From contig OZ004583.1 of the NCBI GenBank assembly GCA_963924555.1, positions 8,880,582 through 8,944,581 of the forward strand: DNA of 64,000 bases, read 5' to 3'. Made by a program: the position numbers and the translations under genes. Of this stretch, positions 12,233-22,884 are shown piece by piece. The stretch is from Crambe crambe. Its lineage: Eukaryota; Porifera; Demospongiae; Poecilosclerida; Crambeidae. The notes beneath the pieces are model-generated. The model was not told where the DNA came from, did not search any database, and was given only the letters and a program-made list of their open reading frames with translations. Positions within the stretch are counted from its first letter, which is position 1. Each line of letters begins with the position of its first letter.

Positions 12233-12240
12233 TATAAATA
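12233..12240 (+). promoter_or_regulatory. Possible TATA box upstream of the secreted Ig/FN3 gene
   Basis: TATAAATA lies 273 bp before the first ATG of the next gene. This is only a sequence match in AT-rich DNA. Confidence 0.2.
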
Positions 12241-12512
12241 GGTATGATAAGCACAAATAGCTAATATGTGGTGCATGCTGCTCTACTTGGTATGTTGGTT
12301 ACGCTTGAAAAAACAACAAAAAAAAAACAGTTCACATGGGACACTTTAAGGGATAGCATAATTAATTTCAAAGATTAGCTACCAATTCTGCTGCTTCATA
12401 TGTACTTGACACTACATGATCCTTATAAGCCTAATGCCTAAAAGAGTGAGATCCAAATTAGGCTCATGATTCTACTAAACAGAGGTCCTACATAGCTAGC
12501 TTAGATTTGAAG

Positions 12513-15500
12513 ATGAGGTGTCACTTGATGTTCTTCTCTTTGGTTTCCATATTTCTATGTGAGTTAGCTATGTAACCATTAGCTAACTGAAATCAACCCA
12601 CCTGTATATTGTTGTGTAGGGGACATGATATATTGTCAAACTACAAATGTCATTGAAGGAATCGATACAAACATTGGTATTGGATGTGAACTTAATGAGC
12701 AGAGAGATGCACCATTCTGGAGGATCAATAATGAAGTATATGATCTATTTCATGTCCCCATCTACTTCAGAGTGGACAGCTATGCATTCCTAACAATTCC
12801 AAAAGCTCATCACCTCTTTGACGAGTACACCTTTCAATGTGTCCTCACTGATCACACAACCGACCCAGTATCTGAAATTGCTGGAAGAATCACAGAATTG
12901 ACAGTAGAACATAGTGGCAGAGGTAGCTATAGCTTAGGTATGCATGCAAAATACCAGGTAGTGATATCGTTCTTGCACACTGCACAGGTCCACCATTATT
13001 GATCCCAAGGGACACATTGGAGTTACACTATCAAGAGCTACAAATTGATTCAAACAATATAACAATGGGATGGATTCACAATGTGTCTGGTTCCCAGTGT
13101 GAAGTGGACCATTTCATAATAGAAGCTTTCAATTTGAATGACATCATAGCAAATACTCTGAGACCAGTAGCATCTTATAACTCGACAACTAGCAGCTTCT
13201 CTTTACCTTTTAGAAGTGCATTTATGGAGAACACCAGTGATCCACTGTACTTCAGAATAACTGCATCAGATAGAGAAGGAAGGAATTGTGGATCAGGGGA
13301 TGGATCAGAGCAAACCTTCTACAATTTGCATCCCTTGTTAGGTAAGCTACAATCGTGAGTGGTATACTGATTCTAGTGTATATGTTCCACTCAGGTGTCC
13401 AGAGGACAGTGTATGGACCACTGGGTGGATCAGTGTGTATTCCCATCCCTGACACATTTCCAGAAGGGGAAGTGGCTACTCCTTCCCTCGTCTGGCCAGC
13501 CAGACCTGGTGTTCCTGGAGACTGCTATTGCCCTCCTTATGAGAATGTGACACTCACTAAATTCTCAGACTGCTACAAAACATGTAACACAACATTCACT
13601 ATTCACAGTATCAATGGATCCATCTGCTTCTCAGATTTAAATTCTTCCATGAACGACACTTCAGTTCACTATGTCACTCTAACTGATCGATGTGACTTCC
13701 CAGATTGTTTCATTCGCACTCTAATAGCTTCATATACGATCATAGTTGCTGGTATGTACCTTTCTATAGTATTACCAGAGCTATAGAATGACTATAAGTT
13801 ATTTTATGTACGTACAGGTCCTCCAGATCCTCCAAACATTCTCTACTTTAGTAGCAATGACAGCATATGTTTGACTGCTTCTACGAATCCTCGTTATTGT
13901 GTGCTATTTTATCATGTGACTGTGTCCACCCTCTCAGAGACAGTTGTGGTTGTACTCAGCAGAGAGCAACAATGCTTCACACTGTCAGATGTGCTTTCTA
14001 ATGATTGTGAATCTTTCATGATATCAGCAACAGCAAACAACTCCATTGGAACCTCTCAAGTTTCCTTCCTGAATGGAGGTATTCCATTTAAATTTTTGGC
14101 TCAGGAGCTACTATTTAAAGCATCCATGATCTATGGAGTACCACAATAGTTTATGCTTTGATGTCTACTCTAGAAAGACTTAAATGAAAAATGCATGTGA
14201 CCTATCTAAACCTTTCCTAATAAGTTATTATTTATGAGTACTAGCTAGACAATAATATCATGTTCTTAATTTATATAGTCTGTGCAGGTCCACCTGACAT
14301 GCCCAATGTCACTGTTATCAATAACTCCATTTGCTTCAATGCAAGCTCTGAGCGTTCAGTGGATTATTATGAGGTCAGCATTACTGATGTCACTGATCTA
14401 GACACACCTCTCTCTGGAATCTATACTACTTCACAATGTCTCACTATCACTTCTGACCTCTTCCCTCGAGTGTGTGCACCATTCCAAGTATCTATTGAAG
14501 CAGTAAATGCACTTGGAGCCTCAAATGTGACAAGCATCGTGTATAATTCCATAACAAGGAGTGGACTGAAAGGTAGAATATTTAATGGTTATGTAGCTAG
14601 TAACAAATTATTAATTGCTTTTAAAACCAGGACCCCAAAGGATTTGCGATTGCTTTCATGAAAAAGGTATGGTATGTCTGAATATTTTGTTTCCAGTAAG
14701 AAGTGGGAAGTGCTGGGATGATGATGATGGAGGGAGCAAAATGAATAATTTAATTAATGTTGTTTCTTTAATTTATTGGTATGTAGAACAAATTGAAGTA
14801 TCAGTCCTCACACTATCTCAGTCCAGTGTTGCAATAACACTTACTTGTGGACTGAATGAAACTACTATTGAAGAGCTCATAATCCAATTCCAAAACTCAG
14901 ATATTGAGTTTATTAAAATTACCTGCAATGAGAATGTAACGATTGCTGGTCTCTCTTCCGGCAGACAGTATCTCATAGTTGGAAAATACATCAATCAAAA
15001 TCGTTGTATATTGGCCAACTTCACAACTACAGCAATGAGTATGTGTTACATTCATGATTAACTGACATATACTGTATCATGTAATCTACCTTTAGATATT
15101 CCACTTGTGAATGATACAATCATTGGTGATCCTCTGTTCTCAGTACCAATATCTGTTCCCATTAACCAGCTTCAATTACTGAATGTGTCAAGGCTTTTCC
15201 TATGCTATGAGGTTTATGGTGAGTCTGAACAATGGTTCAACTTAGTAACAGATGAGTGTGTCACAATCAATGCTCATTACACTGCTATTAATGAGGGGAT
15301 CAATGTCATTAATGAGATTGGTGTAAGAGCCGTGGATGACAAGAGTCAGTGTGTGAACATTCATGTATACATTAATCAGACTGAGTGTACTGCTGATATT
15401 AATGGCAATAACCTCAGACTTAAACAGAAATACTCCTCTGGTGGAATCACTGTGAAGAGGTACACTAGTCGCGTTCGTGTTTCAGTTCCAAATTGTGCTG

Positions 15501-16051
15501 ATATCACTCTTGTCATGTGGGTACTCTGCAAGCAAACTTTTGTGCTGGATGATCCCAACATGCCAGGGTCTCAGTCAAGAGAGCCAAGTATGCTTGAATT
15601 TGTGATTATGAGAGGTTTAAATATTGGCCATGAAATAGTTCATGGACTTCTAGGTGAGTGGCTATAGTTACATATTTTATAATTTAATATTGGATGTGTA
15701 GGGCAATTTTGGAAGATTCCTGTTCAGATTAAACCATACACTGGTCTACTTATTGATGGTCAGCAACCAAGAAATTACTACATAGTCAACATCACAACAA
15801 GTAATCAACCACGTAGTTATGTTGGCGAGCTCCACCATTTCACTTGGGGGCTTGAGGGAGGACCTTGTTTATATGTGGGTGACAGGCAATCCGGTCCAAT
15901 CTATGAAGTGCATGAGCCCAATGATGGAGTCATTGAAGGTGACTACAAAGATTATCAAGTAACGAATGCCTTCTCTGAAGTGAACTATAAATTCAGCCGC
16001 TTCAATGAGATGCAATGTGCTATTCCCTCAGCCTCTCCAATCAGGAATTGA
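12513..16051 (+). CDS. Secreted Ig/FN3 protein with ITI_HC_C-like C-terminus (group II, plus strand)
   Basis: Ten inferred exons: 12513-12558 (signal), 12620-12922 (Ig; APFWRIN, TFQC), 12988-13341 (FN3-like), 13395-13751 (Cys-rich Ig-like), 13818-14078 and 14288-14572 (FN3), 14631-14666 (linker RICDCFHEKG), 14787-15038 (beta domain, LTCGLNET), 15096-15653 and 15702-16051 (ITI_HC_C-like). All introns are phase 1 and the sum is 933 codons plus stop. The end has the landmarks of the inter-alpha-trypsin-inhibitor heavy-chain C-terminal domain: DPLF followed by VPI, LCYEV, FNLVTDE, then HGLLGQFW, GPCLYVGD and GDYKDYQV. No transmembrane segment follows, so secretion is predicted. VIT and VWA domains of true ITI heavy chains are absent. 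Matrix association (hyaluronan-like) is inferred from the family only. Confidence 0.85.
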
Positions 16052-16368
16052 AAAAGGAACACATCCTTGTGTTAATAGAGTGTTTTCTAACTGTTAGACT
16101 ATTGACATACATAGACATTCTGATGATGCGTATGAAGTTTTGGGGAAAATACTGTATGAAGTTTTGGGGAAAAGTAGCTATGTAGCTTAGCTAGCTTGCT
16201 GTTCAAAGTGAATGTGATTTATGTATAATTACAATCATGATAAAAAGACAGCAGCAGTATAGCTATTTTCTTTGGGAAGGTTACATGTTTACTCTTTTAA
16301 AAAATGCTTATCTTTTCTAAGGTTGTCACAAAGAAGCAATAATGAACAATTAATTTTACATATTATAT

Positions 16369-16608
16369 CAGGGGTGTATCCACCACTCCGGTTGGTCCGG
16401 TTTTTACCGGACCACTTTATTATCCTACCTATGAAACACTGCACACCTTAAGTAGCTACTTTATTTTCATCGTAAGTTGGACATGGAAGTTAGAATACAT
16501 TGAATCACGATCATCCTTTTTTTTCTTTCAAAATGCACAACATGGCCGTCCAAAAATTTCCATGCACAAGCACACCGGACCACTCAAAATTCTGTGGATA
16601 CACCCCTG
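16369..16608. mobile_element. MITE, family with CAGGGGTGTATCCAC ends, 5-bp TSD
   Basis: CAGGGGTGTATCCAC at the left end is inverted at the right end as GTGGATACACCCCTG. TATAT flanks both ends. A related copy lies at 24785-24979 with its own 5 bp duplication (TACAC). Confidence 0.85.
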
Positions 16609-16679
16609 TATATTAATTGTATGGTTCCTTCTAATACTCTGATTTTCATGGGACTGATCAGTATTTCTCTTCTGAAGTC

Positions 16680-17262
16680 AAGGCTTCTAGCATGAAATGG
16701 TCCACTTCACATGTTGAGATGTAAATCCATCCTATTGTGATGTTCTCTGAATCAACTTGTACGTAACTGTAGATAATCCAACTCCAAAACGTCCCTTCTT
16801 ACTAAAGTAGGTCTTCTGCCAGTAGCTAATAGCTGAATAAAGAAAATGACTATAATTATTTCTCTAGCTAGCTAATGAAAGAAATGAAGACTCACATTCC
16901 TTTACACACAGTTGTGTGATTCTTCCAGGAACCTCAGTGACTGGGTCAGTCATGTGATTAATGAAGACACACTGGAAGGTGTAGTTATGAAAGGAGAGAT
17001 TAACCATGGGAATGGTTAGTAATGGGAAACTGTCCACTCCAAAGTAGATGGACACATGAAAACTGCATGAAACAGATCATACACATTCTCATTGATTCTC
17101 CAGAATAGTGTGCTATGTTAAGGTCAGTAACTGTTTACCTGACAATTCCCTACAGCTGTTGAAGAACATGCATAATAGTTCATATAGCTAGCTATGATTC
17201 TCTCACATGATAGAATAATGATCAAGCAGTACAGCAGTCCCTTAATCTTTCTCCTCTTAGCA
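16680..17262 (-). pseudogene. Decayed Ig/FN3 receptor 5' exons (group III type)
   Basis: The minus strand shows a signal-peptide exon remnant near 17210-17260 that has lost its ATG, an Ig exon remnant (YTFQCVFINHM, DPVTEVPGRITQL) at about 16895-17150 with small insertions and deletions breaking the frame, and an FN3 remnant at about 16685-16830. All align to the gene at 18.4-20.1 kb. It is an abandoned duplicate; no membrane exon was found. Confidence 0.8.
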
Positions 17263-17430
17263 TCTTAGCTAGTTATAATTGCTACATCCACACTACTTCC
17301 ACTTTGACTGGAATATTTTGCCCAATAACTTGATATTGAAATGAAAATTGTCTATGGTAAATACCACAACAAGTACCGCATAATAAATACAGACAGAATT
17401 AGTACACACAATATCAAGCTAATGTTCAAA

Positions 17431-17603
17431 TCAGCTAATTGTTTCATATATCACTGTCGGGTCATCTTTAGTCTTTCTAGTGTCTTCATAGCACATGTTT
17501 TCTTCTAGTTTGATATTTTCCGCATAGCACGGATTTTCCTCCACCTTTCCATAACAAATATTTTCTTCCAAATCAATAACATTGTGCTGTTTTTTGCAGC
17601 TGT
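17431..17603 (-). CDS. Cytoplasmic-tail exon with ENxCY motifs and ITIM-like end
   Basis: A clean phase-1 acceptor (TATAG) opens a reading frame starting SCKKQHNV, then ENICYGKV, ENPCYAEN, ENMCYEDT, and ends VIYETIS before a stop. It matches tails of the group I receptors. It lies downstream of the receptor at 18.4-20.1 kb, and could be joined to it if the weak donor at 18375/18376 (GTACTT) is used: the phases agree, giving a 466-residue protein. Otherwise it is the orphan tail of a receptor whose membrane exon was lost. RNA data would decide. Confidence 0.65.
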
Positions 17604-18355
17604 CTATAATAAAAATAAGAGCAATTAATATAATAATTATACCATACCAGTGAGTGCTGGTGCCTTATGAAGACTTTTAAGGATCACATGATAAATTGAA
17701 TGGTTGGATGTTTATAAACTTTCAGAGGTCAATATTATCCTGAATTCCTTGCTTAAGCACTAAAGTCAAGTGAAAGGAAAACTTTTATGCTAAATAAAAA
17801 GGCCATGTAGGGTTAGTCTGTACTTTAACCTATAGCAGTTTTTCGTGAACAAACATGCTACCTTTGATAATAATCCCTACACCACTGCCTCCCACCAAGC
17901 TGCTTTAATTGTTCATGTCAGTGTAAAAAGTGTTCTGTTTGGTTTAGGCAGTGATGTAGGGATTATTATTTGAAGGCAGTAAGATGTTTGTCCCTTGTTT
18001 AAGCACAAAAGTCTTTTTAAAAGGCACAATTACAATTAATATTACAGTGAATTAGGCCTATATGTACGTATACATATCTATAAATGTCCCAATTTTTCAC
18101 AATCTACTATTAATGGCTACCTGTTGAATGGCAATGTTTCCAAACCTTGCAGGTTAGTAAAGTACAAAGTGCCAATTAAATTAAAGTTGCTACCATAGCT
18201 ACAGTACATAATGAAAAAAATTAGCTATTATGTCAGCTGAAGGTTTTAATGAATGGTTGAATGGTTAATGTTTATAAACTTTCAGAGCTCAATTTCCTTG
18301 CTTAAGCCATTTTCTAGACAAAAGTGTTTGGGTGGTGGGTGGGGGAATAATTGTG
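17604..18355. other. Intronic/intergenic stretch with inverted and direct repeats
   Basis: AATAATCCCTACACCACTGCCT near 17869 is inverted near 17947 (AGGCAGTGATGTAGGGATTA), forming a foldback of about 95 bp. A TGTTTATAAACTTTCAGAG block is directly repeated near 17709 and 18269. No exon seen. Confidence 0.6.
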
Positions 18356-20071
18356 TTATTCGTACATGGAAGTACCCTCTTGATTATTTCCATGAGGAAT
18401 TACTTCATCTTCTCCATTCTGAACAATGTTTTGGTTTTGGTCAATTTCCTTGAGATGGAAGAAATAACAGACTGCAATGATGATGGTTAGTAGCAGCAAT
18501 GCTACTACACTCAATGATGACACGAGAATGTACAATGTGACAACACTTGACTCATCTGTGCAATATAAAATAATTATTGTGAACATGTATAATATTCAAT
18601 AGAATTAATTCTCATAAAATTAGCTTATGAAACAAACCACCAACGTTTCGACCAGAATACTCTAGCCTTCATCACCCTGTATCACCCTGATGAAGGCTAG
18701 AGTATTCTGGTCGAAACGTTGGTGGTTTGTTTCATAAGCTAATTTTATGAGAACTAATTCTATTGAATTTTTATCATGTTAGCTGAGAATAATAAGCAGA
18801 GATGTATAATATTGTAGGCATTACCTGTAGGTTCTGTATCACTATCACTTGTTATTTCTTCCTGGTCATCGTAAACCATAATTTTGTAAGAACCCACTGT
18901 AGTGCGAATGAAGCATTTGGGGAAGTTACATTGTTGTGTCAGAGTGACAAAGTGCACTGATGTATTGTTCATAGCAGATGTTAGATTTGAAAAACATATC
19001 GATCCATTGAAACTGTGAATGGAGTATGTGGTATCACATGTCACGTAGCAGTACGAGAATTTAGTTAGTTCCACGTCATTCTCATAAGGAGGGCAATAGC
19101 AGTCTCTAGGAACACCAGGTCTGGCTGGCCAGACAAGGGATGGAGTACCTTCTGAAGAGGTGTCTGGAATTGGAATACACACAGCTCCACCCACTGCCCT
19201 GTACTCCATATTATACACACCTATGGGAACGGAAAGCTAACTATGATACACAATAACTGTATGGGAGACTCTATCTTTCTCTAGTTGATACCATGATCTG
19301 ATTCCTGTTCCACATTCAAGCCATTCCTGTCAATTGCTGATACTTTGATGTACATGGCACTGAGTATTTCTCCTAATAAAATGGTCACTTTATCATTGGT
19401 GGAGTTATAAGATACCACATTTTCCATATTATTATTGTTGGGATCATCACTGTAGTTAAAAGCTTCCAGCAAGAAATGGTTGATATCACATAATGAGATG
19501 TTGTAAATCCATCCTATAGTGATGTTATCTGAATCAATTTGTAACTGTTGATAATCTAACTCCAAAATATCTCTTCTTACTAAAGTAGCTCTTCTGCCAG
19601 AGATGGCTGAAGAAAAATCAAGATTATTATCTATCTACGTAGCTAGCTAGCTAGTTAAAGAAGTAAAAACTCACATTCACGCACACTGAGTTGTGTGATT
19701 CTTCCAGGGACCTCAGTGACTGGATCAGTCATGTGATTGATGAGGATACACTGGAAGGTGTAGCCATCAAAGGAGAGATTAATCATGGGAATGGTTAGAA
19801 ATGAGAAACTGTCCACTCTAAAGTAGATGGGCACATGAAACAGATCATACACATTCTCATTGATTCTCCAGAATGGTGCACTTCTCTCTATGCTGAGGTC
19901 ACACTCTATAGGAACATTTGTGTCTTCTTCAGTAGCTGTTTGGTTAGTTTTCACCTGGCAATTCCCTATAGCTAGCTGTAGAGGAACATAATAGAGCAGC
20001 AAGAGTTAGTTATATGGCTACTCACATGAGAGTAAAGTGGCCACACAGTACAGCAGTCTTTGAATCCTCAT
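18356..20071 (-). CDS. Ig-FN3-Cys-rich-Ig-like transmembrane receptor (group III)
   Basis: Inferred exons in transcription order: 20071-20026 (signal, MRIQRLLYCVATLLS), 19965-19675 (Ig; APFWRIN, TFQC), 19606-19292 (FN3-like), 19220-18825 (Cys-rich Ig-like; AVCIPIP, SLVWPARPGVP, CYCPPYEN) and 18555-18356 (transmembrane LYILVSSLSVVALLLLTIII and tail). All junctions are phase 1 and the total is 415 residues. The signal exon is 46 nt, the same length as in the group II genes, showing common ancestry. The short tail ends TSMYE and lacks the ENxCY motifs. A separate tail exon at 17431-17603 could replace it by alternative splicing. A palindrome with hammerhead-like cores lies in the last intron. 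Confidence 0.85.
18594..18768. repeat. Large palindrome with two hammerhead-ribozyme-like cores
   Basis: Two ~79 bp arms are inverted copies with only one or two mismatches around a ~16 bp centre. Each arm contains TGATGAAGGCTAGA, a GTAT loop and TCTGGTCGAAACGTTGG. GGCTAGA pairs with TCTGGTC (allowing G-U), giving a stem II between a CTGATGA-like and a GAAA core, the layout of hammerhead ribozymes known from Penelope-like retroelements and retrozymes. Activity is not shown; stems I and III were not resolved. Confidence 0.6.
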
Positions 20072-20099
20072 TTATGAAGTCCAAAGTTTCTAAACCATG

Positions 20100-21866
20100 A
20101 TCAAGGTGTCTGTGAAATCTGAGCAGGGATGTTCCAAAATTATCCTATACAAAGATACCTTTTAAAGAGTGGAGTAGCTATGCTGCGCTGTCAGTAAATG
20201 GCACTACATGCTGTAGCTATCCATGAATAAATTTCAGGGGGTTTAGCTAGAGACTTTCACGGGAACTATCCTTAACTAAGTTAAAAGGTTTAGTGGTCGA
20301 GGTGCAGGTACATAATAAATATTAGCTAGCTGCTTCTCTTCCCTTACCATATCTGTATAGTTAATACAATCCACAAGCATTTGCAGTTTTAGCTAGCTAC
20401 GTTTCCATTATTTGAGGGAGGAAAAATGATCACTTGTAAAACTAAGTTATAGGAGTGTCCTTTATTGAAAGTTCTGAATTAATATTGACTAATTAGCTAG
20501 TAGCTACTGTACAGGAGTATAGCTCTGAAGTCTTCAGAAAGACACTATAATATTATACATGGAGTCGATCTATTTTTCTGCAACAAAAATTGTCATTTTG
20601 ATTACAGACAGTTAATATAAGGGTCATCAGCATAATTATACACATACATACATACATACTAGCTATAGAAACCACTGAAGGATATTCTAGGTGGCTATCT
20701 AGTTATACTCCCTTCCCTGAATATCATGCATATGAAATCCTTTCAGAACCTGATAGCTACGTATATCGTATATAAATAAGGCCCAGAGGGACAGTGAGGG
20801 TTACTGTACACACTTCAGCATTTTTCATATTAAATTAAATTGAAATGGTCAGGATTCCTGTTATAAAGATCAATCTATAAAAAGCTAAAAAATAAAACAA
20901 GTTACTATGGACTTCTAGCGTGTGAATGGATTGTTAGCTAATCATTATCATTCCACCCAGCATTCCATCATGGACAAATTATGACTGCATTTGAAGATCC
21001 ATGTGCATTGACAGCTTCAACTGACACTTGGAATGGTGCGCGTGCACACATCTGCAAAAGTGATAGTTAGACATTGAGACCCCACTATCTATAGATTGCA
21101 ACCATATATATATACCATGCATAGCTAGCTAGCTTGTTGTAGCTGTCTACCGTGTAGTCTAGCTTCCATATAAGCCAAATGTCCTACTGTGGAGCTAGCT
21201 AAAAAGTTCTACAGTCCTGACATAGCCATATTACATTATCCTAGCCCCTAGCCCCTAGCCCTAGCCCCTAGCCATTACCCCTGATTGTCTTGTAATAAGA
21301 CAACATAAAGCAGGGGGTCCCTGATTCTCTAAAAATATGATCCCCAAATCACTAGACATCTGGGTCTGTGGGGGCCCCAAATCTCTAGTTATTAAGGGGC
21401 CCCAGTCCCCATGTCCCTAGGGATCTAGGGATGGGGGTCCCAAATTAGGGGGTCCCCATATCACTTTGACAAAAACTCAACAATCATGTGCAGTACCAAA
21501 AAAGATAGAAAGTATATCACTTAACAGCATTGGAGTGAGTTAAAGACTCGGATTCAGTGCAGGGAACTAGCTAAATAATGAATGTTAGGAGTGAAATCTG
21601 TGCAAACTTTTGAGATATTTAGGATCAGAAGTTAAAAATCTTATAAAAATCATGTCCATTTGCTGCATCTCTCCAGCTCCATAGGACTTGTACAATCTGC
21701 AGAAGGTACATGAAACAACTGCATTAGTTTGATATGAATACACGTATAGTTAGACACAACTATAGTATTCATCAATGCAATGTCTTTATTAGGAAGGTTA
21801 CACATGTCACATAGACATCAAAGTAATCAAACATCCTAGATCATGAATGTTTATAGCTAATAGTAG
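20100..21866 (-). pseudogene. Decayed copy of a group II (ITI-type) gene, interrupted by a LINE
   Basis: The stretch follows the order of the gene at 30.1-34.1 kb: start of the last ITI exon near 20110 (GAGCAGGGATGTTCCAAAAT), intron text with TTTGAGGGAGGAAAAA near 20413, the edge of the beta-domain exon near 20560 (ATGGAGTCGATCTATTTTTC), FN3 exon text near 20955-21085, then FN3-intron text (TTTATTAGGAAGGTTACACA) to about 21860. The main ITI exon and several others are missing. A LINE begins where the similarity stops. Confidence 0.75.
21240..21480. repeat. CCCCTAG-like short repeats and G/C-tract-rich patch
   Basis: CCCTAG/CCCCTAG units recur at about 21240-21276 and are followed by a patch rich in GGGGGTCCC-like words to 21480. 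It lies inside the decayed group II copy and does not match its intact relative, so it is probably an insertion. Confidence 0.4.
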
Positions 21867-22746
21867 CTACTGAAACTCAAGGCCTGAGATTGAATGCCAC
21901 CAGAACTAAAGCAATGCTGGTGACAAGGAAGAAAAAGCCACTTGTCCTAAAAATAGACCTTGGAAAGAAGGCTATTGAGACTGTGTCCTCAATCAAATAC
22001 CTAGGAATCATCCTCTCCAACGATCTCTCCTGGTCTACACACATTAATGCAACCTGCTGTAAGGCAAAACGCATCATTGGCTTCTTATATCAGCACTTTC
22101 ACCTAGCAGACTCCAATTGCCTTACCCGCCTCTACTATGCTATAGTAGTCCCAATCCTAGACTACGGAGCCAGTATCTGGGATCCACATCACACTACTTA
22201 CATCGGCAAACTGGAGCGGGTACAGGAGCTTGCTGCCAAAGTTGCTACTAGAAGATGGACAGATGATGGCCCCAACCTTGTAAAACAGCTCACATGGCCA
22301 TCATTGAAAATGAGGCGACAATATCTGAAGCTCTGCCTATGCAGGCGAATTCTTCATGGTGGGTCACTAATACCACCAAGCGTTTTCACACCCCACCCTT
22401 CATCCACAGTTCGTCATGTCAACTCATCGCCAATATTTCTTCCTAGAGTGAGAACAAATTACCATCGTGGCTCCTACTTTATAAGTACGATCCCCCTCTG
22501 GAACAATGTCCCAGACGAAATCACGAGCCTAACATCTCACCTGGCTTTTAAGAAACACTTGAAACTACAACTTTTTAAACGCTGACTACAATAGTAACTA
22601 TTACATTTGTTTCATTTTGTTGTTTGTTTGCTCTGTTTTGTTTGACTCTTTATTTAGGCAGCCTTAGTATTAGCCAGTGGCTAGTTGGTTCGCCTTGTGC
22701 CCATTTGGACACTAAAGTTATAAAGAAAAAAAAACAAAAAAAAACT
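21867..22746 (+). mobile_element. 5'-truncated LINE (CR1/Jockey-like RT C-terminus) with A-rich tail
   Basis: An intact 231-codon frame from 21890 starts near ATRTKAMLVT and includes IKYLGIILSNDLSWSTHI, PILDYGASIW, LERVQELAAK and IPLWNNVPDEI, the palm/thumb-to-C-terminal end of non-LTR reverse transcriptases of the CR1/Jockey kind. A ~150 bp 3' UTR ends in an A-rich tail (AAAAAAAAACAAAAAAAAAC). There is no catalytic YADD region, so this is a 5'-truncated insertion. The unbroken frame suggests a relatively young copy. It interrupts the decayed group II gene. Confidence 0.85.
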
Positions 22747-22884
22747 GTATGGACTTAAAATAGCTTTTTAAAACTTACAATCATATTATGTAATTGTGTA
22801 GGGGGAGTTCCATTAAAAATTTTGAAACAACAAAACAGTTAGTTTAGAAGGAACACATAGCTTATAGCTAGCAACTCAGCTGGG

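Larger units (their letters stand above)
10285..12512. other. Intergenic region with simple repeat and a MITE
   Basis: Holds a CAAAAA-type A-rich simple repeat at about 11097-11164, a MITE at 11177-11517, and a partial tandem duplication at about 11835-11990 in which CTCTGTAGGCCATTCTGGAG-like units recur. No coding exon was recognised. Confidence 0.5.

Noticed and set aside
21240-21276. CCCCTAG units considered as an interstitial telomere repeat
   Set aside because: Only about five irregular units, not a TTAGGG-type array.
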